Source: Amyloporia xantha (taxonomy: Eukaryota; Basidiomycota; Agaricomycetes; Polyporales; Adustoporiaceae). From it: a DNA stretch of 64,000 bases. The notes under the pieces are model-generated. The model saw only the letters and a program-made list of their open reading frames with translations, ran no database searches and was not told the origin of the DNA. A program made the translations under genes and the position numbers. The stretch is from NCBI GenBank assembly GCA_036971615.1, contig JAYKKR010000013.1, positions 806,001 to 870,000 of the forward strand, in the 5' to 3' direction. Positions 34,049 through 45,007 of the stretch are shown here, in pieces; within the stretch, counting starts at the first letter, position 1, and every line of letters begins with the position of its first letter.

Positions 34049-36730
34049 CATCAGGAAAAACACTTTTTCTCTGAGGTAACCTAGGGTGCTCTGAGATATA
34101 TGAGGTTTCCCAGAGTAGCTCAGGTTATCTCAGAGCATCTCAGGTAAACCTGAGTTTCTCTGAGATATTTTAGATTTCTCAGAGCATCCTAGGCTAGCTT
34201 GTGTTCCTTTGTGAGACAGTAGTATATTTATAAAGCTATAATACATTATTTCTGAACAGTATAATATGCAAATAGATTGTTTTCTCACTTGTTTGCATAA
34301 TAAATTGCTGGCATCTCTGATATGCATTATTTGAGCTATATTTTCTACTGGCTATGAAATAGCTATAGTATCCTACTACTTACTATCATTCTATTCACTT
34401 TATAGGTTTTATTAGAATGATTTAAGTTAAATACATGTGAAGGCGATCTGTCGTACTGGCTAAAATGGAGATACTGAAATAAGAAATGTACATTCATACA
34501 GAATTAGCACAAAGAGCTGCTGAATAGCAGGAATATAGTGGTGAGAGAAAGAAGAAAGAGCATACTTGTATCAGAAAGGAGCAAAAGTAGGGATATAATA
34601 CGTGTACTGACCTCTGTGCAGCTACATTCATCTCCTCTCCTTCATTCATATTCGCTCCATACATCCACAAGGTCTTCCTTTCACTGATGGTTAACAGTCA
34701 AAAGTCAGAGGTCAAAGGTCAAAGGTCAAACAGAGTAAGACGCATCTCAGAATTGAGAATCTGGACTCTTGCCAATGAAAGAGACTGTAACTAGATAAAT
34801 GGGGAGGTAAAGGAGTGTTAAATAGTTGAATAATGTGATATATCAGTGCAGGAATAGATAGAGAAGGACGCACATGAGGAATGGGAGCATGAGGAGGAGG
34901 TCGTTCAACATGCAACCATAGAACGAAAACCACTGGATGTGGACCCACCAATGTATATATCGTCTGGAAGCCTGCAATTAGGGCTTTCATTCTATCCAAC
35001 AATCAAAGGAAACTGACCATGGGTTCCTGAGATATGGACAAGACGAAGTTTTTGATGAAAAACAGCAATAGAAGATGAAGGAGTGGATGGATTTGGATGA
35101 GCAAGGGCTCGTCTGGAAGGGCTTGACGATGCGAATAGAATGGTGTAAAAGCGAAGGGATAACTCACATTGGATCCCCAGATATCTCCCAATCAAAATCG
35201 CAAAAAAGCGCCCATTCCATCCAAGACCCTTCAATATCTCCCAGAACTCCTTCATACCTTCACAGAATAGGATGGGACAGCCCTGAGACTCTTCTCCAAG
35301 AGTGGAGAATAAGGAAGAGAGAAGGAGGACTCACATGAGTTACCAGATAGTGCAGAGCAGGGACAGAACAACCGTCTAAGCTCAGTCAAGTCCCAGTGAA
35401 CTAGACAAACCCCAAAGCCACAGGTACTAAGATAGAGTCCCTAGTCACAGTATTTTAGATCCAAGATAGTACAGTTAATAGATATCAAGCAGTAGCAGCT
35501 AGGAGGAACAGCTGAGGAGAACTTGAAGGGCAAATGCGCCCAAGTCCCTGCTAACCCTAAACCTGGGTTCCCAAAACAGGTGTCAGTCTGCCGCGTCAAA
35601 CTCTGACCAAATTAAGCAGCCACAGTCATTCCTTCTTCTTCTTCCTCCAACGACCACTCTGCTTCGTCTCCCTTCCTTGCCACTTCACTATTTCTGTTTG
35701 CTTCAGCTTTCATATCCACTGTTCTTCTGCTCTCTGGTGTACATGTAGCTTGTTGCTGTATTTCTTGGACTCTGACTGGTTCTGTCTCAGGATATGATGA
35801 TGCGCTGGTAGAGCGCATGGGTCGTAAGTTGGTTATTGCAGACACAGGTAAGTCCATATCTTCTTTCTTCCATTTGAATTTATGAATAACTGACACTCTT
35901 TCTATCCACTGGTAATATCAGCATTGAAATAACCATCTATGAATGTTGGCTGTTGACTGTTGGCTGTCGTCGTATGACAGTGAAACAATGTAAGTTCTAT
36001 TTGTCTTGCTCTTGCAGGCTGACATGCCCAATATATTTCAGATATAGCATGCACTCAGTGTGAATCTATGTTTCCTTACGACTTGCAATTATTGGTGAGT
36101 TATGTATATCAGTGAGAATACTCCTGGCCTGTAAGTCGTCCATTTGCTTCTCCATATCTTAGCTGGACTAAATTCATGACTGTATCTACAGACATGGGCA
36201 ATGGTGAATTGTGATTCTGATTACAGTTATGTCATGTAAGTCATTCGCTTCTGTCTGAATCCATTTATCAGATTCCCTTACATTTTGTCCCAGATTATCT
36301 CTGTCAATCTTGTGTACGTCTTAGCTCTACTTTTCTTATTGGTGTATACTGAACATGCTATTAGGATTTTCTGACAGTTATTATTTGTATGCCTCACTGC
36401 AGGTCGCTATTATGGCTGCTAGTACTAGATTCTTTTTTGTGTATATTATCTATGAATATATGGCTGTTTCTCATTACAAATAATATGACTTTAAGAGTGC
36501 TTGAATACAAATAAACAAGAAGTTTGAGAGATGACAAAAGACCACTCAGGCTCATGTCAGAGTGCTCTCAGAGAACTCTGAGGTCACTCTGGGTTAACCT
36601 GAGAAATAAATCTCATGTCGACGTAGTCTGAGAGCACTCTGGCTACTCTGAGTAGTCTGAATGCTCTGAGGTCTCCCAGATACTCTAGGATGCTCTTAGA
36701 GCAGCCTGGGACTAATAGGGTTTTTCCTGA
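34049..36730. mobile_element. Non-autonomous Plavaka-related element A
   Basis: 2,682 bp inside the Gypsy pol gene. Termini CATCAGGAAAAACAC and GTTTTTCCTGA match the 11.6 kb autonomous element, and the same CTCAG/CTGAG subterminal words occur at both ends. The flanks are slightly eroded: a T remains on the left where TA is expected, and the right end lacks the final TG before TA. Inside are AT-rich sequence, no transposase, and a 94-codon Glu-rich minus-strand frame (35612-35896), plus a chain of splice-like GT/AG signals around 35700-36300. Probably mobilised in trans. Confidence 0.8.
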
Positions 36731-37196
36731 TAGGCTGCACATGCTTATCGTAGTACGTTTTCATACGCTCAGCAGACAGCTCCAGCGCAGCGCGCGTGTC
36801 ATCTCGTACTTCCTGCAACAACTTCAACCTGTCTTCCGCAGCGGGCACCTTCGACATGGGGTTCAAGCGGATTTGAAGATTGGGGTTATACGCCTGGTTC
36901 AAGAAGAAAGGGGAGTAACCAGTTGCCGAGTGAACTCGATTGTTCAGTGCAAACTCTGCAAAAGGCAACTGCTTCGCCCAATCATCCTGGCGATGGCTGA
37001 CATAAGCCCTAAGATACTGCTCAATCTCCTGATTCCACCGCTCCGTCTGCCCGTCTGTCTGAGGATGAAAGGCAGTCGACATGGCTGGTTCAATATTCAT
37101 CCCTTTGTAGATCGCATGCAGATACTTTGACGTGAATTGGGGACCTCGGTCTGATATGACCTTGGCCGGGGCCCCATGATGTGAAAAGACATCGCG
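36731..37196 (-). pseudogene. Gypsy integrase catalytic core, middle part
   Basis: Between the two nested elements. It reads RDVFSHHGAPAKVISDRGPQ, then TSKYLHAIYKGMNIEPAMST and FHPQTDGQTERWNQEIEQYL, giving the second Asp and the catalytic Glu of the DDE retroviral-type integrase fold, and ends at YYDKHVQP where element A begins. Joining across the second insertion with one TA removed gives AAELYIRDVFSHHG without a frame change. Confidence 0.92.
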
Positions 37197-37198
37197 TA

Positions 37199-39620
37199 CA
37201 TCAGGAAAAACACTTTTTCCCTGAGACACTCTGGGATATATGAGATTTGTCAGGTTGTCTCAGGTAGTCCCAGAGCATCCCAGGTCATCTTTGATTGCTC
37301 TGAGTTGCTCTGAGATATTCAGATAATTTCAGAGCATCACAGGCTATCCTTTATGTCTTTGAGGTGCTTTAGAATTTAGAAGATTATATTCAAGTTGTGA
37401 TTGGACAGTCTGACATGTATATAAATCAGTTTAAGTTTATAATACTTGATAAATTGCTGATATTTCTTAGCTCTATCTTCCTGTATTGATTGAGTCTAGT
37501 GTTGCCACGACTCAATATCAGCTTGAACCAGCTTATACCTTATATCTTCATGTATATTGAAGATAATCTTAAGATCAGGGCAGTTTCTAGAAGCCCTACC
37601 CTTTGTCTATAATATGGTATAACATGCTTTGCCAAAACAAATACCGTTTTTTCACAATCTCTGAAATACAAGGTGGTTTGCCAGCTTGAGAGTCATGACT
37701 CACCTTGGTGGCTAAACTGACATATCTTGGGAGCAACATACACTACATATTGGTTTTATAGCTCAAAAGCACAGGTCTTGACTCTACTTTCAGATGATCC
37801 AACACTCATTTCAGTTAATTTTTTCTAGCCTACATTATAAGCAATATACTGATTTTGGCCAGTTTAGCTGTGGCAACACTAATTGAGTCACATTGATTAG
37901 ATAGAAAACAATTAATGACTCTATTAGTTCCATTTATGATATCTATGTTCACTTCTTTCTATGATATTCTACAGTATGCTCTTGTACTGGCACTGTGATT
38001 TATAGGCTACATTGAGGAAAATTCAATAATTATCACATCATGATTTGATTGGACCTTATTGAGGTAGAGAGGTAGATGAGTGTCAGTGTTCTTGTATGCT
38101 TTAAAATAGAGTTGTCAATATTAGATTATTGAATAGACAAATACTTATTCTCCAACTTGATTTAGAACTTTGCTTTGAGATGCTAGTGACATTATAAAAT
38201 TATTCAAGTTTTCTCAGAGAAGTTCAGAGATAGCCTGGGTTGCTATTGTACAACACTCTGAGCCAATTAGTATATCAGTTATTCCAGCTCTCAATCAGGG
38301 TAAGTTATTCCTATATTTCAGAGAATATTTTAATTCAGCAATAAAAATGACCTAAGAAGAGTGTAGGCCACTAATAGTAAGTGTGATGATAGCTATGCAA
38401 AAATGCTTGAGAATGAGACATTAAAGTAGAAGGCAGACAGATATTAGAGTGAAAATGCCAATCTGAGTGAAGAAGGTCATTATTACCTTAATTGGTGGTA
38501 TACAGGCTGTCGCGACAGCCTGTACTGTTTGGATGTTTGGCCAATGTTTGGCTTTTATTTGGCCCATGTTTGACACGTCACAAAGCAACATGGCGTTCTC
38601 TCCTTGTACCATCACCATCGCCTAAGTTAGCTCCTGCCTCTCCTCTGTGTACATCTCTAACTTGTGCCTATACTTTCTACATTCTGATATACTCTTATTG
38701 AGACTACAGCTGGCCCTTCTGTCTGTTCTCTGGTGTCTCTATGTGACTTCTGTTGTTCCTTTTGAATGCTGGTGAGTTCACTGTCTCCAACAGGCTTGGC
38801 TTATACTTGGACAATGGTTTATCTGGAGGCTTGTGAGACATGATTTATGTGAGTCTGTAGATCACCTGCAAATTCTGTTCTCTCTGTCAGATAACCTCCA
38901 CTGCTACAGTTGTAAAACTAGTCTCTAATCTGTTCTACCATTGTTATCAAAGTGAGTGTATTGTCTTGCTGGGTATACTAATGACATGTCATCCTAGACT
39001 GTATTTAGACCTCCAGCACTGTCTGAGAATTTAAGGTGAGTTCATGCCACATCACACATACTGTCATCTTCTCATAAATTGGACAGTATCTAGACTTCTG
39101 CTCTTCATTCCAGATATGTACTAGGAGTCATGAATTTTGATGGTATGTTTTTACAGATGCAGAAATAATGTATTAACTGACAGAAGTCTTCATAGTTATT
39201 CTAATCTCCTTCAGTTTCATAGACTGTATATATGATATGGTTACAGTGAGTACTTGCATACTATTTGACAGACATCAGCTTACTATCCCTATTGATAGTT
39301 GCCTTCTGTAGTATTAGAATAATATACATTTGTTTTGATTTATAAATATATCTCATTTATTATGAAATAATCTGAGTGATTCTGTGTAATTCTGAGACAA
39401 TCTAAGAGCAATACATATATCTTTGAGTGTGCTCTCAGAGTAATTCAGATATACTCTGAAGGAACTCTGAGATGCTCTCAGAGATTTGACCTAGAAGGAG
39501 TTTGTCTGAGGGCTACCTGGGACACTCTGAGCACTCTGAGCACTCTGAGTGCTCTGAGTGCTCTAGGACACTCTAGGACAGTCCTAGAGTGTCCTAGTAC
39601 CAAATATGTTTTTCCTGATG
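37199..39620. mobile_element. Non-autonomous Plavaka-related element B
   Basis: 2,422 bp with termini CATCAGGAAAAACAC and GTTTTTCCTGATG and a clean TA duplication (37197-37198 and 39621-39622). It lies in the integrase gene of the Gypsy element. Subterminal CTCAGGT/CTGAG repeats match the other two family members. The interior is AT-rich and carries no recognisable protein. It contains a perfect 24-bp palindrome at 38501-38524. Confidence 0.85.
38501..38524. repeat. Perfect 24-bp palindrome
   Basis: The half-site TACAGGCTGTCG is followed directly by its exact reverse complement, centred on TCGCGA (the NruI sequence). It sits in the middle of non-autonomous element B. Confidence 0.9.
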
Positions 39621-39622
39621 TA

Positions 39623-40118
39623 TATAAAGTTCCGCAGCACCCTCAGCAGTCAGAGTCTCGTGACATGCCGAGAAGTGTACCATCTTGGTGAAGCGATCTG
39701 CAGTGACTAGGATTGAATCGAACCCATCGGACTTGGGGAGACCCACGATCATATCGGTGGTAATAACCTGCCAAGAGGCGCTCTGGAATCTCATTCGGTT
39801 TGAGCGGCCCCTGTGGTTTAGCGGGGAATGTCTTGGTACGGTTGCACGTGTCGCAGGTGCTTACGTACTCATTGTGAACTTGGACATTCCCGGCCACCAA
39901 TAGTTTCGTGATACCAACTCGAGGGTCTTGGCCCGACCAGGATGACCGGCTGCAGGTGCGTCGTGGTGGATTTTGACAATATCCCGCTCGAAGCTCTGCA
40001 TTTTTCGGGACGTAAACGCACCCTCGAAATAGCAGAAGCCCTTGCTCGGCATTCCACTCAGTGAAGTCACGCTGGGCCGGGGCGGGCCTAGATTCTGAAT
40101 CTTTCTAGCGTCCGCCAC
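39623..40118 (-). pseudogene. Gypsy integrase N-terminal part
   Basis: The HHCC zinc module and the start of the catalytic core are readable but in two or three frames: [19 protein letters not shown] and [11 protein letters not shown], then CDTCNRTKTFPAKPQGPLKP in another frame, then VITTDMIVGLPKSDGFDSIL with the first catalytic Asp in a third. It runs into element B after AAELYI. The frameshifts at about 39870 and 39790 disable it independently of the insertion. Confidence 0.85.
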
Positions 40119-40299
40119 CTCCCGATCCTTGTCCGAACATTCTCGACCCGCTTCAGCAGCGATCGATCTGCCACAACTGCCGCATGCCGCGCTGCGTGGA
40201 GGAAATGCAGAACTGTTCCGGTTTCAGGACAATCTGATCCACGTTGTCATCGTCATCTCCAACCTGGAGGTCCGGGCGCGAGACAAGGCGTCAGCCTTT

Positions 40300-41520
40300 C
40301 CATTCGACTTGCCCGACTTGTGAGTGATAGTGAAATCGAAGCGGGACAGGTACAGAGCCCATCTCGCTTGTCGTCGCGTGAGATGCTGAGCCGTGCGCTC
40401 AATACTCGAGGTTCTTATGATCCGAAAGGATCTCGAACGTGTTAGGGCAACCCTCGAGGTAGTGACGCCAGTCCTCCAAGGCTTCGATTATCGCTAACAT
40501 CTCCTTGTCGTAGATCTCGTAATTACGTTGGGCAGAATCCATACCCCGAGATCGGTAAGCCACCGGATGCCACTTGCCATCCTCCTGCTTTTGCGAAAGT
40601 ACGCCACCGGTTGCGTACCCAGAGGCATCCACCTCTAGCCGCGTTTCCCGGTTTTGGTCATACAGTGCTAAGACAGGTGTGGTGCTAAAGCAGCGTTTCA
40701 GCTCCTCAAATGCAGACTGCTCTTCCTCGCCCCACTGCCAGGGCACGTTCCCAGTTAGGCGATCAAGGGGTTGCGTGATCTTCGCAAAATCCTTGATGAA
40801 GCGACGATAGAAGTTGGCAAACCCTCGGAACTTTTGGATGTCTTTAACATTCCGAGGGGTGGGCCACTCCAGGACTCCGCGGATCTTTGCAGGATCCATC
40901 GCCACTTCACCATTCCCTACAATCATGCCTAAGTAGTCTGTTTTAGGAACGTCCCACTCGCACTTCTCCGGTTTCAGAAAGAGATCATTTTTCTGAAGGC
41001 AACGTAATACTTCACGGGTAACTTTCTCATGCTCCAGCTTATCCGTGGAGAAGATAGAATGTCGTCGAGGTAGACCGTGAGTTTTCCTTCTGCAATGAGA
41101 TCTCCGAAGATGTCATTCATCATTGCTTGGAAGGTCGCAGGAGAATTGGTGAGACCGAAGAACATAACCGATGGTTCGTACAACCCTCGATTAGTTACAA
41201 ACGCAGCCTTCCATTCATCTCCGAGTTTGATCCGTACGTTATTATACCCCCATCGGATGTCGAACTTGGTAAAGATCGAGGCGCCTTTGAGTTTGTCGAC
41301 AAGTTCCGAGATCAAGGGCAATGGGTAGCGATTTTTGACCGTGATCTCATTAAGCCGTCGGTAGTCCTGTACGGGTCGAAGTGATCCATCCTTCTTTTTG
41401 ATGAAGAAGAAGGGAGAGGATATGGGCGACTTCGATTCCCGTATATAACCTTTGGCTAGCTGCTCCTTAAGGAACTTGTCTAACTCGCCTTGTTCGTTGT
41501 GCGACAGTGGGTATACCCTC
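40300..41520 (-). pseudogene. Gypsy reverse transcriptase and RNase H
   Basis: In order on the minus strand: [59 protein letters not shown] and the polymerase active site YLDDIL. The frame then changes near 41050 to continue as [20 protein letters not shown] and the second ORF (MIVGNGEVAMDPAKIRGVLE). RNase H follows with LEVDASGYATGGVLSQKQ and [20 protein letters not shown]; a further frame break near 40399 precedes [20 protein letters not shown]. Catalytic residues are visible, but the polyprotein is not continuous. Confidence 0.9.
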
Positions 41521-44067
41521 GAATGGAACGTTTTGCGTCAGGAATCAGCTCTATAGCATGATCATAAGGCTTATGCTCGGAAGTCGTTCCGAGGCTTCTT
41601 TGGAGAAGACCTTCAAGAACTCGTGGAAACTTTTCCGGCACCATTTCCTCGACGCTTTTGACCTCTCACTTCTTGTACTCCTCTTCAGCAAGGACTTGTG
41701 AATAGGTATGTCCTGCTGCGACATACAGTTGTGGAGCACCAGGGAGGTTGACACCACGCTCCCAGGCTTCAAGAAGGTCGTCTTCGTTCCATTCGACCGT
41801 TGGATCCAACTCTGGTTCCTCCTCAGGTGATACCTTACTACGTACCTTACCCTTGGTTGACCATTTGGCTTTCCGCAAACGTTTCTGCGCCGTGGGCCTG
41901 TCCCCCGTATCACGCGTAGACGCTGCTTGTTCCGTCTGGCCAACCTTTCGGGCTTGACACGCTTCAGGGCACCTATCCAGTTTGAACGAGCCACTTTCCC
42001 AATCAATATCAGGGTTATGCTCGCGAAGCCAATCGAGCCCGATTATGACGTCTTCCGGCCCGATGTCTGTTACCGTAAATACCATCTTCTCGATATGGTC
42101 TCCTATCTGCATTTGTAGCACGGCTACATTCGTGATGCTTCCGTTTTTGTTGAGCGATCCATCGATGTTGTATAGCGAATGGGGCGCCCCAACTTCCGTG
42201 TGCGTCGTTGTTCTCTTGGATGAATCGTTTATGGATAAACTTCGTGGTGGCACCGCTGTCCACCATGGCAATTACCTCTTTCTGCCGTCTTTCGCCAATT
42301 AACTGTATCGGAATGTGAAAATGTTGAGAACCGTGATCTATTTCGTAAACATTTGCAGCTTGTAGTACAGAAAATCGATTCGTAAATAGCGGGTCCAGCG
42401 CAGCGGCAAGCGTGGACCAATTAAACGCTCTTCTTTCATCGCTACGATACTGCCCCAGTTCCTTCCGCATGGACTTCACCTCATTGGCCAACGCAGACAC
42501 AGACGCTAACATAGCCGAGAGATCTCCCGGCGTCTGCTGCACAACTTGTGCCTGCTCGGGCTGAGCGCTTGGCGTTGCTGTGCTTGCAGCAACCGTAGCT
42601 CGCACACCCTGGCGCGGAGTGTAAGGTTTGTCCTTGCAAGTAGGACAGTCCTTCCAACGATACCCCGGCTTCCCGCAACCGTAACAGGAGCCGTTGAATT
42701 TTCCATCACCAACAGCCGCGATAGTAGAAGAAGCGGCGGTCTGCTGGCGACCGTGTGACGTGCGAGCCCCACCACGAGCGAACATATTAAGATCCGGACG
42801 GCGTGCACGGCTTATGTCGAGGATCTGTTCCACTGCAAGGACTCGTTTTTCTGCGCTGACCCAGTCGTCGAAAGGTTCCAGCTCAATCTTGCGGTAGATA
42901 CGCGAGGGGATGCCGCTAAGGTACTTGTCACGGAGTTCTAGCTTTCCGTAGCCAGAACGGTCCGCTGGACCCTTGAATTGAGCGGAGAATTGTGCGGCAG
43001 TTCTCGAGTCGCGTAAGTTACGAGCGCAGATTTTGGTGAGCTCGACCTGTGCGGCGGCTGCATCGTCGAGGTGTCCAAAGCGGGCGGTGAAGGCGTCGGT
43101 GAAGGCCTTACGCGTGGCGAAAGGAGTTCGGCCAGCTATGTAGTCCGCCAGGAAAGGAGTGCCCCATTCGCGGGCTTTTCCGTCGAGAAGACTGATCGCG
43201 ACCTGGACCTGCAGCTTGACGGAAGCCAGATCCGTATTGTAGTCGAGATACTCCGAGAGTTGGGCGAGGTACCGTTTACATTCCACAACGCTCTCGCCAT
43301 CGTAGCGTTGGGGAAGGAGAAGCTTTGCAATGCCTTTGTCTACGGCCATTACCGTCGCGGGGGAGGTCGTAGTTTGCTGCGAGGGCGGAGGCAGTGGTTG
43401 TTGCTGCAAAGCGGTCGTGTGACGCGGGGTAGGACGGGTGGTTTGACGGCCGCGCGGCGCCGACGACGGGGCGGAGGGTGACGGGCTGAGATATGACAGG
43501 GACTGTCGGCTGCGTAGACTCGGGCTGCGCGACTCCTCTTTGGGTTCCCGCAGGTGGATTTGCTTGCGAGACAGGGGGAGTAGGGAGATGGGAGACTCCT
43601 CCTTCTTGACTTTGGCTGCCGCTAACGCTGCCGCCAGGTCGAGGAATAGATGAGCCAGGAGTGGCAGGCCGAGATGGAACGGGGGTGGTGTGACGTGAGT
43701 GAAGCGTGCTCGCTCCTGGGTCCTGCGGGATGTTGGACGCGCCGGATAGGAACAAATCGATTATTCGGGAAGGCTCGGTGACGGAGCGGGGTTCGATTGG
43801 GACACGGTTGTCGGGCGCAATCGAACCAGTTGTTTTCCTCGAAGTAGCAGTCGGTTTGGTCCTGGGTGTCGAAGGCGTGGATGAGTCCGTGACAGTGGAG
43901 TTCTTCTGCCACGATGGATGGAGGAAGGGGGTGCACGTACGTAAAGAAGACCGTTTGACTACGTATCTACGGCGTCCAAGAGAACCCCGAGTGGTTCGCA
44001 ATTCACGTGGGACCCAGTACAGCCTTTGATTATTTCGCTGCAGGAATCTAGACCACGCGTTGGTCAA
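41521..44067 (-). pseudogene. Gypsy gag and protease
   Basis: A Pro/Ser/Thr-rich N-terminal segment (44067 down to about 43400) is in a different frame from the capsid-like part that starts at MAVDKGIAKLLLPQRYDGES (about 43350). The capsid part contains LTKICARNLRDSRTAAQFSA and a zinc knuckle CYGCGKPGYRWKDC, in which Tyr replaces the usual His. A protease-like VIAMVDSGATTKFIHKRF follows. The frame shifts near 42200 and continues as EVGAPHSLYNIDGSLNKNG to DVIIGLDWLREHNPDIDW, then shifts again near 41670. At least three frame breaks plus the knuckle substitution argue against function. Confidence 0.88.
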
Positions 44068-44285
44068 CCCAACAAGAGACGCCCACTGAAGTGCAGTCTC
44101 TGAAAGCTCGTTCCACTTGCAAGGTGACGATGTGTCTACGTGCGGGGGATGGCGTCACGAGCACCGAGTTCCCGACTTTGTATCGTAACGGTAATTGAAG
44201 TATAGTAAAGGTGTGCACCACCCAACCTATGGAAAGGGATTTTGGAAAATGTGAACGCCGGCGGCGATGGGGAGTTTCGACCTAA

Positions 44286-44854
44286 TGTCGCGACTTAGAG
44301 TCAAGCGACAGGGGAAGAACAAACCTAAAGGCCGAGGGCGTTCGACTGGGTCTTATCGAAGCGATGACGAGCTATGCTCAAGTCTAAGGCTAGGGACAAG
44401 ATAAATAAATGTAAGTGATGGTAAGTATGTACAGACAAGCTTTGGCTTACCTAGGGACAAGAGGTCGAAACTGAAGTCCCCAGGCAGAGGCGTACTACTT
44501 ATATACTACAAGAGTTCAGGGCAGGCTATCTACATGGTCCGTGCGCAGGTGGTCTGTGCGCAGCCTGAGTAAGCAGGCTATGAGTCATAAGTGATGTCGT
44601 GAGCGGAGCCCGGCGGGGCCCGAGGTCGGCCAGCACCGTGCTTAAGTAAACGTCCGTAAAGGGAAGGCGGGACGGAGTCCGTGGGAAGGGAACATGTGAC
44701 CTGTAATGGTCGACGCGTCTAAGTCCATGAACAAGGAGCTTGCGATGTGTACAGTAGAATGGCCGTTCGAATAAGAGGGGAAAATAACGATGAGTAAAAG
44801 GAGAAAATCGTCCGTATATAGAAAGGAAGAAACACTCGATGTCAACTCGTGACA
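44286..44854 (-). repeat. 5' LTR of Gypsy element
   Basis: 569 bp, TGTCGCGACTTAG...ACTCGTGACA in plus orientation; partner of the LTR at 32897. It is followed by the AATAT duplication at 44855-44859. Confidence 0.93.
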
Positions 44855-45007
44855 AATATTGCCAGGAGGTTCGATGAAAACTGCCCGAAAACTGCCCGGA
44901 AATCGGATAAAACCTGGCAGTTTCCAGGGAATATACAGCCAGGTGACCTCCAGAAAACTCGAAGTATATTCCATATATCCTGGCAATATCCTGTCGGGAA
45001 ATTTCGC

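Larger units (their letters stand above)
32897..44854 (-). mobile_element. Ty3/Gypsy chromovirus-type LTR retrotransposon with two nested insertions
   Basis: Full-length element, 11,958 bp as it stands and about 6.85 kb without the two DNA transposons nested in pol. Paired 569-bp LTRs (32897-33465 and 44286-44854) begin TGTC and end GACA. A 5-bp AATAT target duplication flanks them (32892-32896 and 44855-44859). Coding strand is minus, in the order gag, protease, reverse transcriptase, RNase H, integrase, chromodomain. A purine-rich tract (AGAAGGGGGG on the minus strand, 33468-33477) abuts the 3' LTR. The sequence just inside the 5' LTR (TTAGGTCGAAACTCC) is not the usual TGG-type primer-binding site. 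Pol is broken by several frameshifts as well as by the nested insertions, so this copy cannot make a full polyprotein. Confidence 0.92.
32876..45007. repeat. Small inverted-repeat element hosting the retrotransposon
   Basis: Outside the two LTRs, the left flank GCGAAATCCTAGCCAG...ATATTGCCAGGA, read across the insertion, matches the reverse complement of the right flank ending at 45007 (GCGAAATTTCCCGACAGG then ATATTGCCAGGA). Without the retrotransposon this would be a roughly 170-bp MITE-like element with imperfect inverted ends of about 30 bp. Confidence 0.5.

Noticed and set aside
44250..44285. Initiator-Met tRNA primer-binding site next to the 5' LTR
   Set aside because: The sequence inside the LTR (TTAGGTCGAAACTCC on the coding strand) does not start TGGTATCA or similar; the priming mode is left unassigned.
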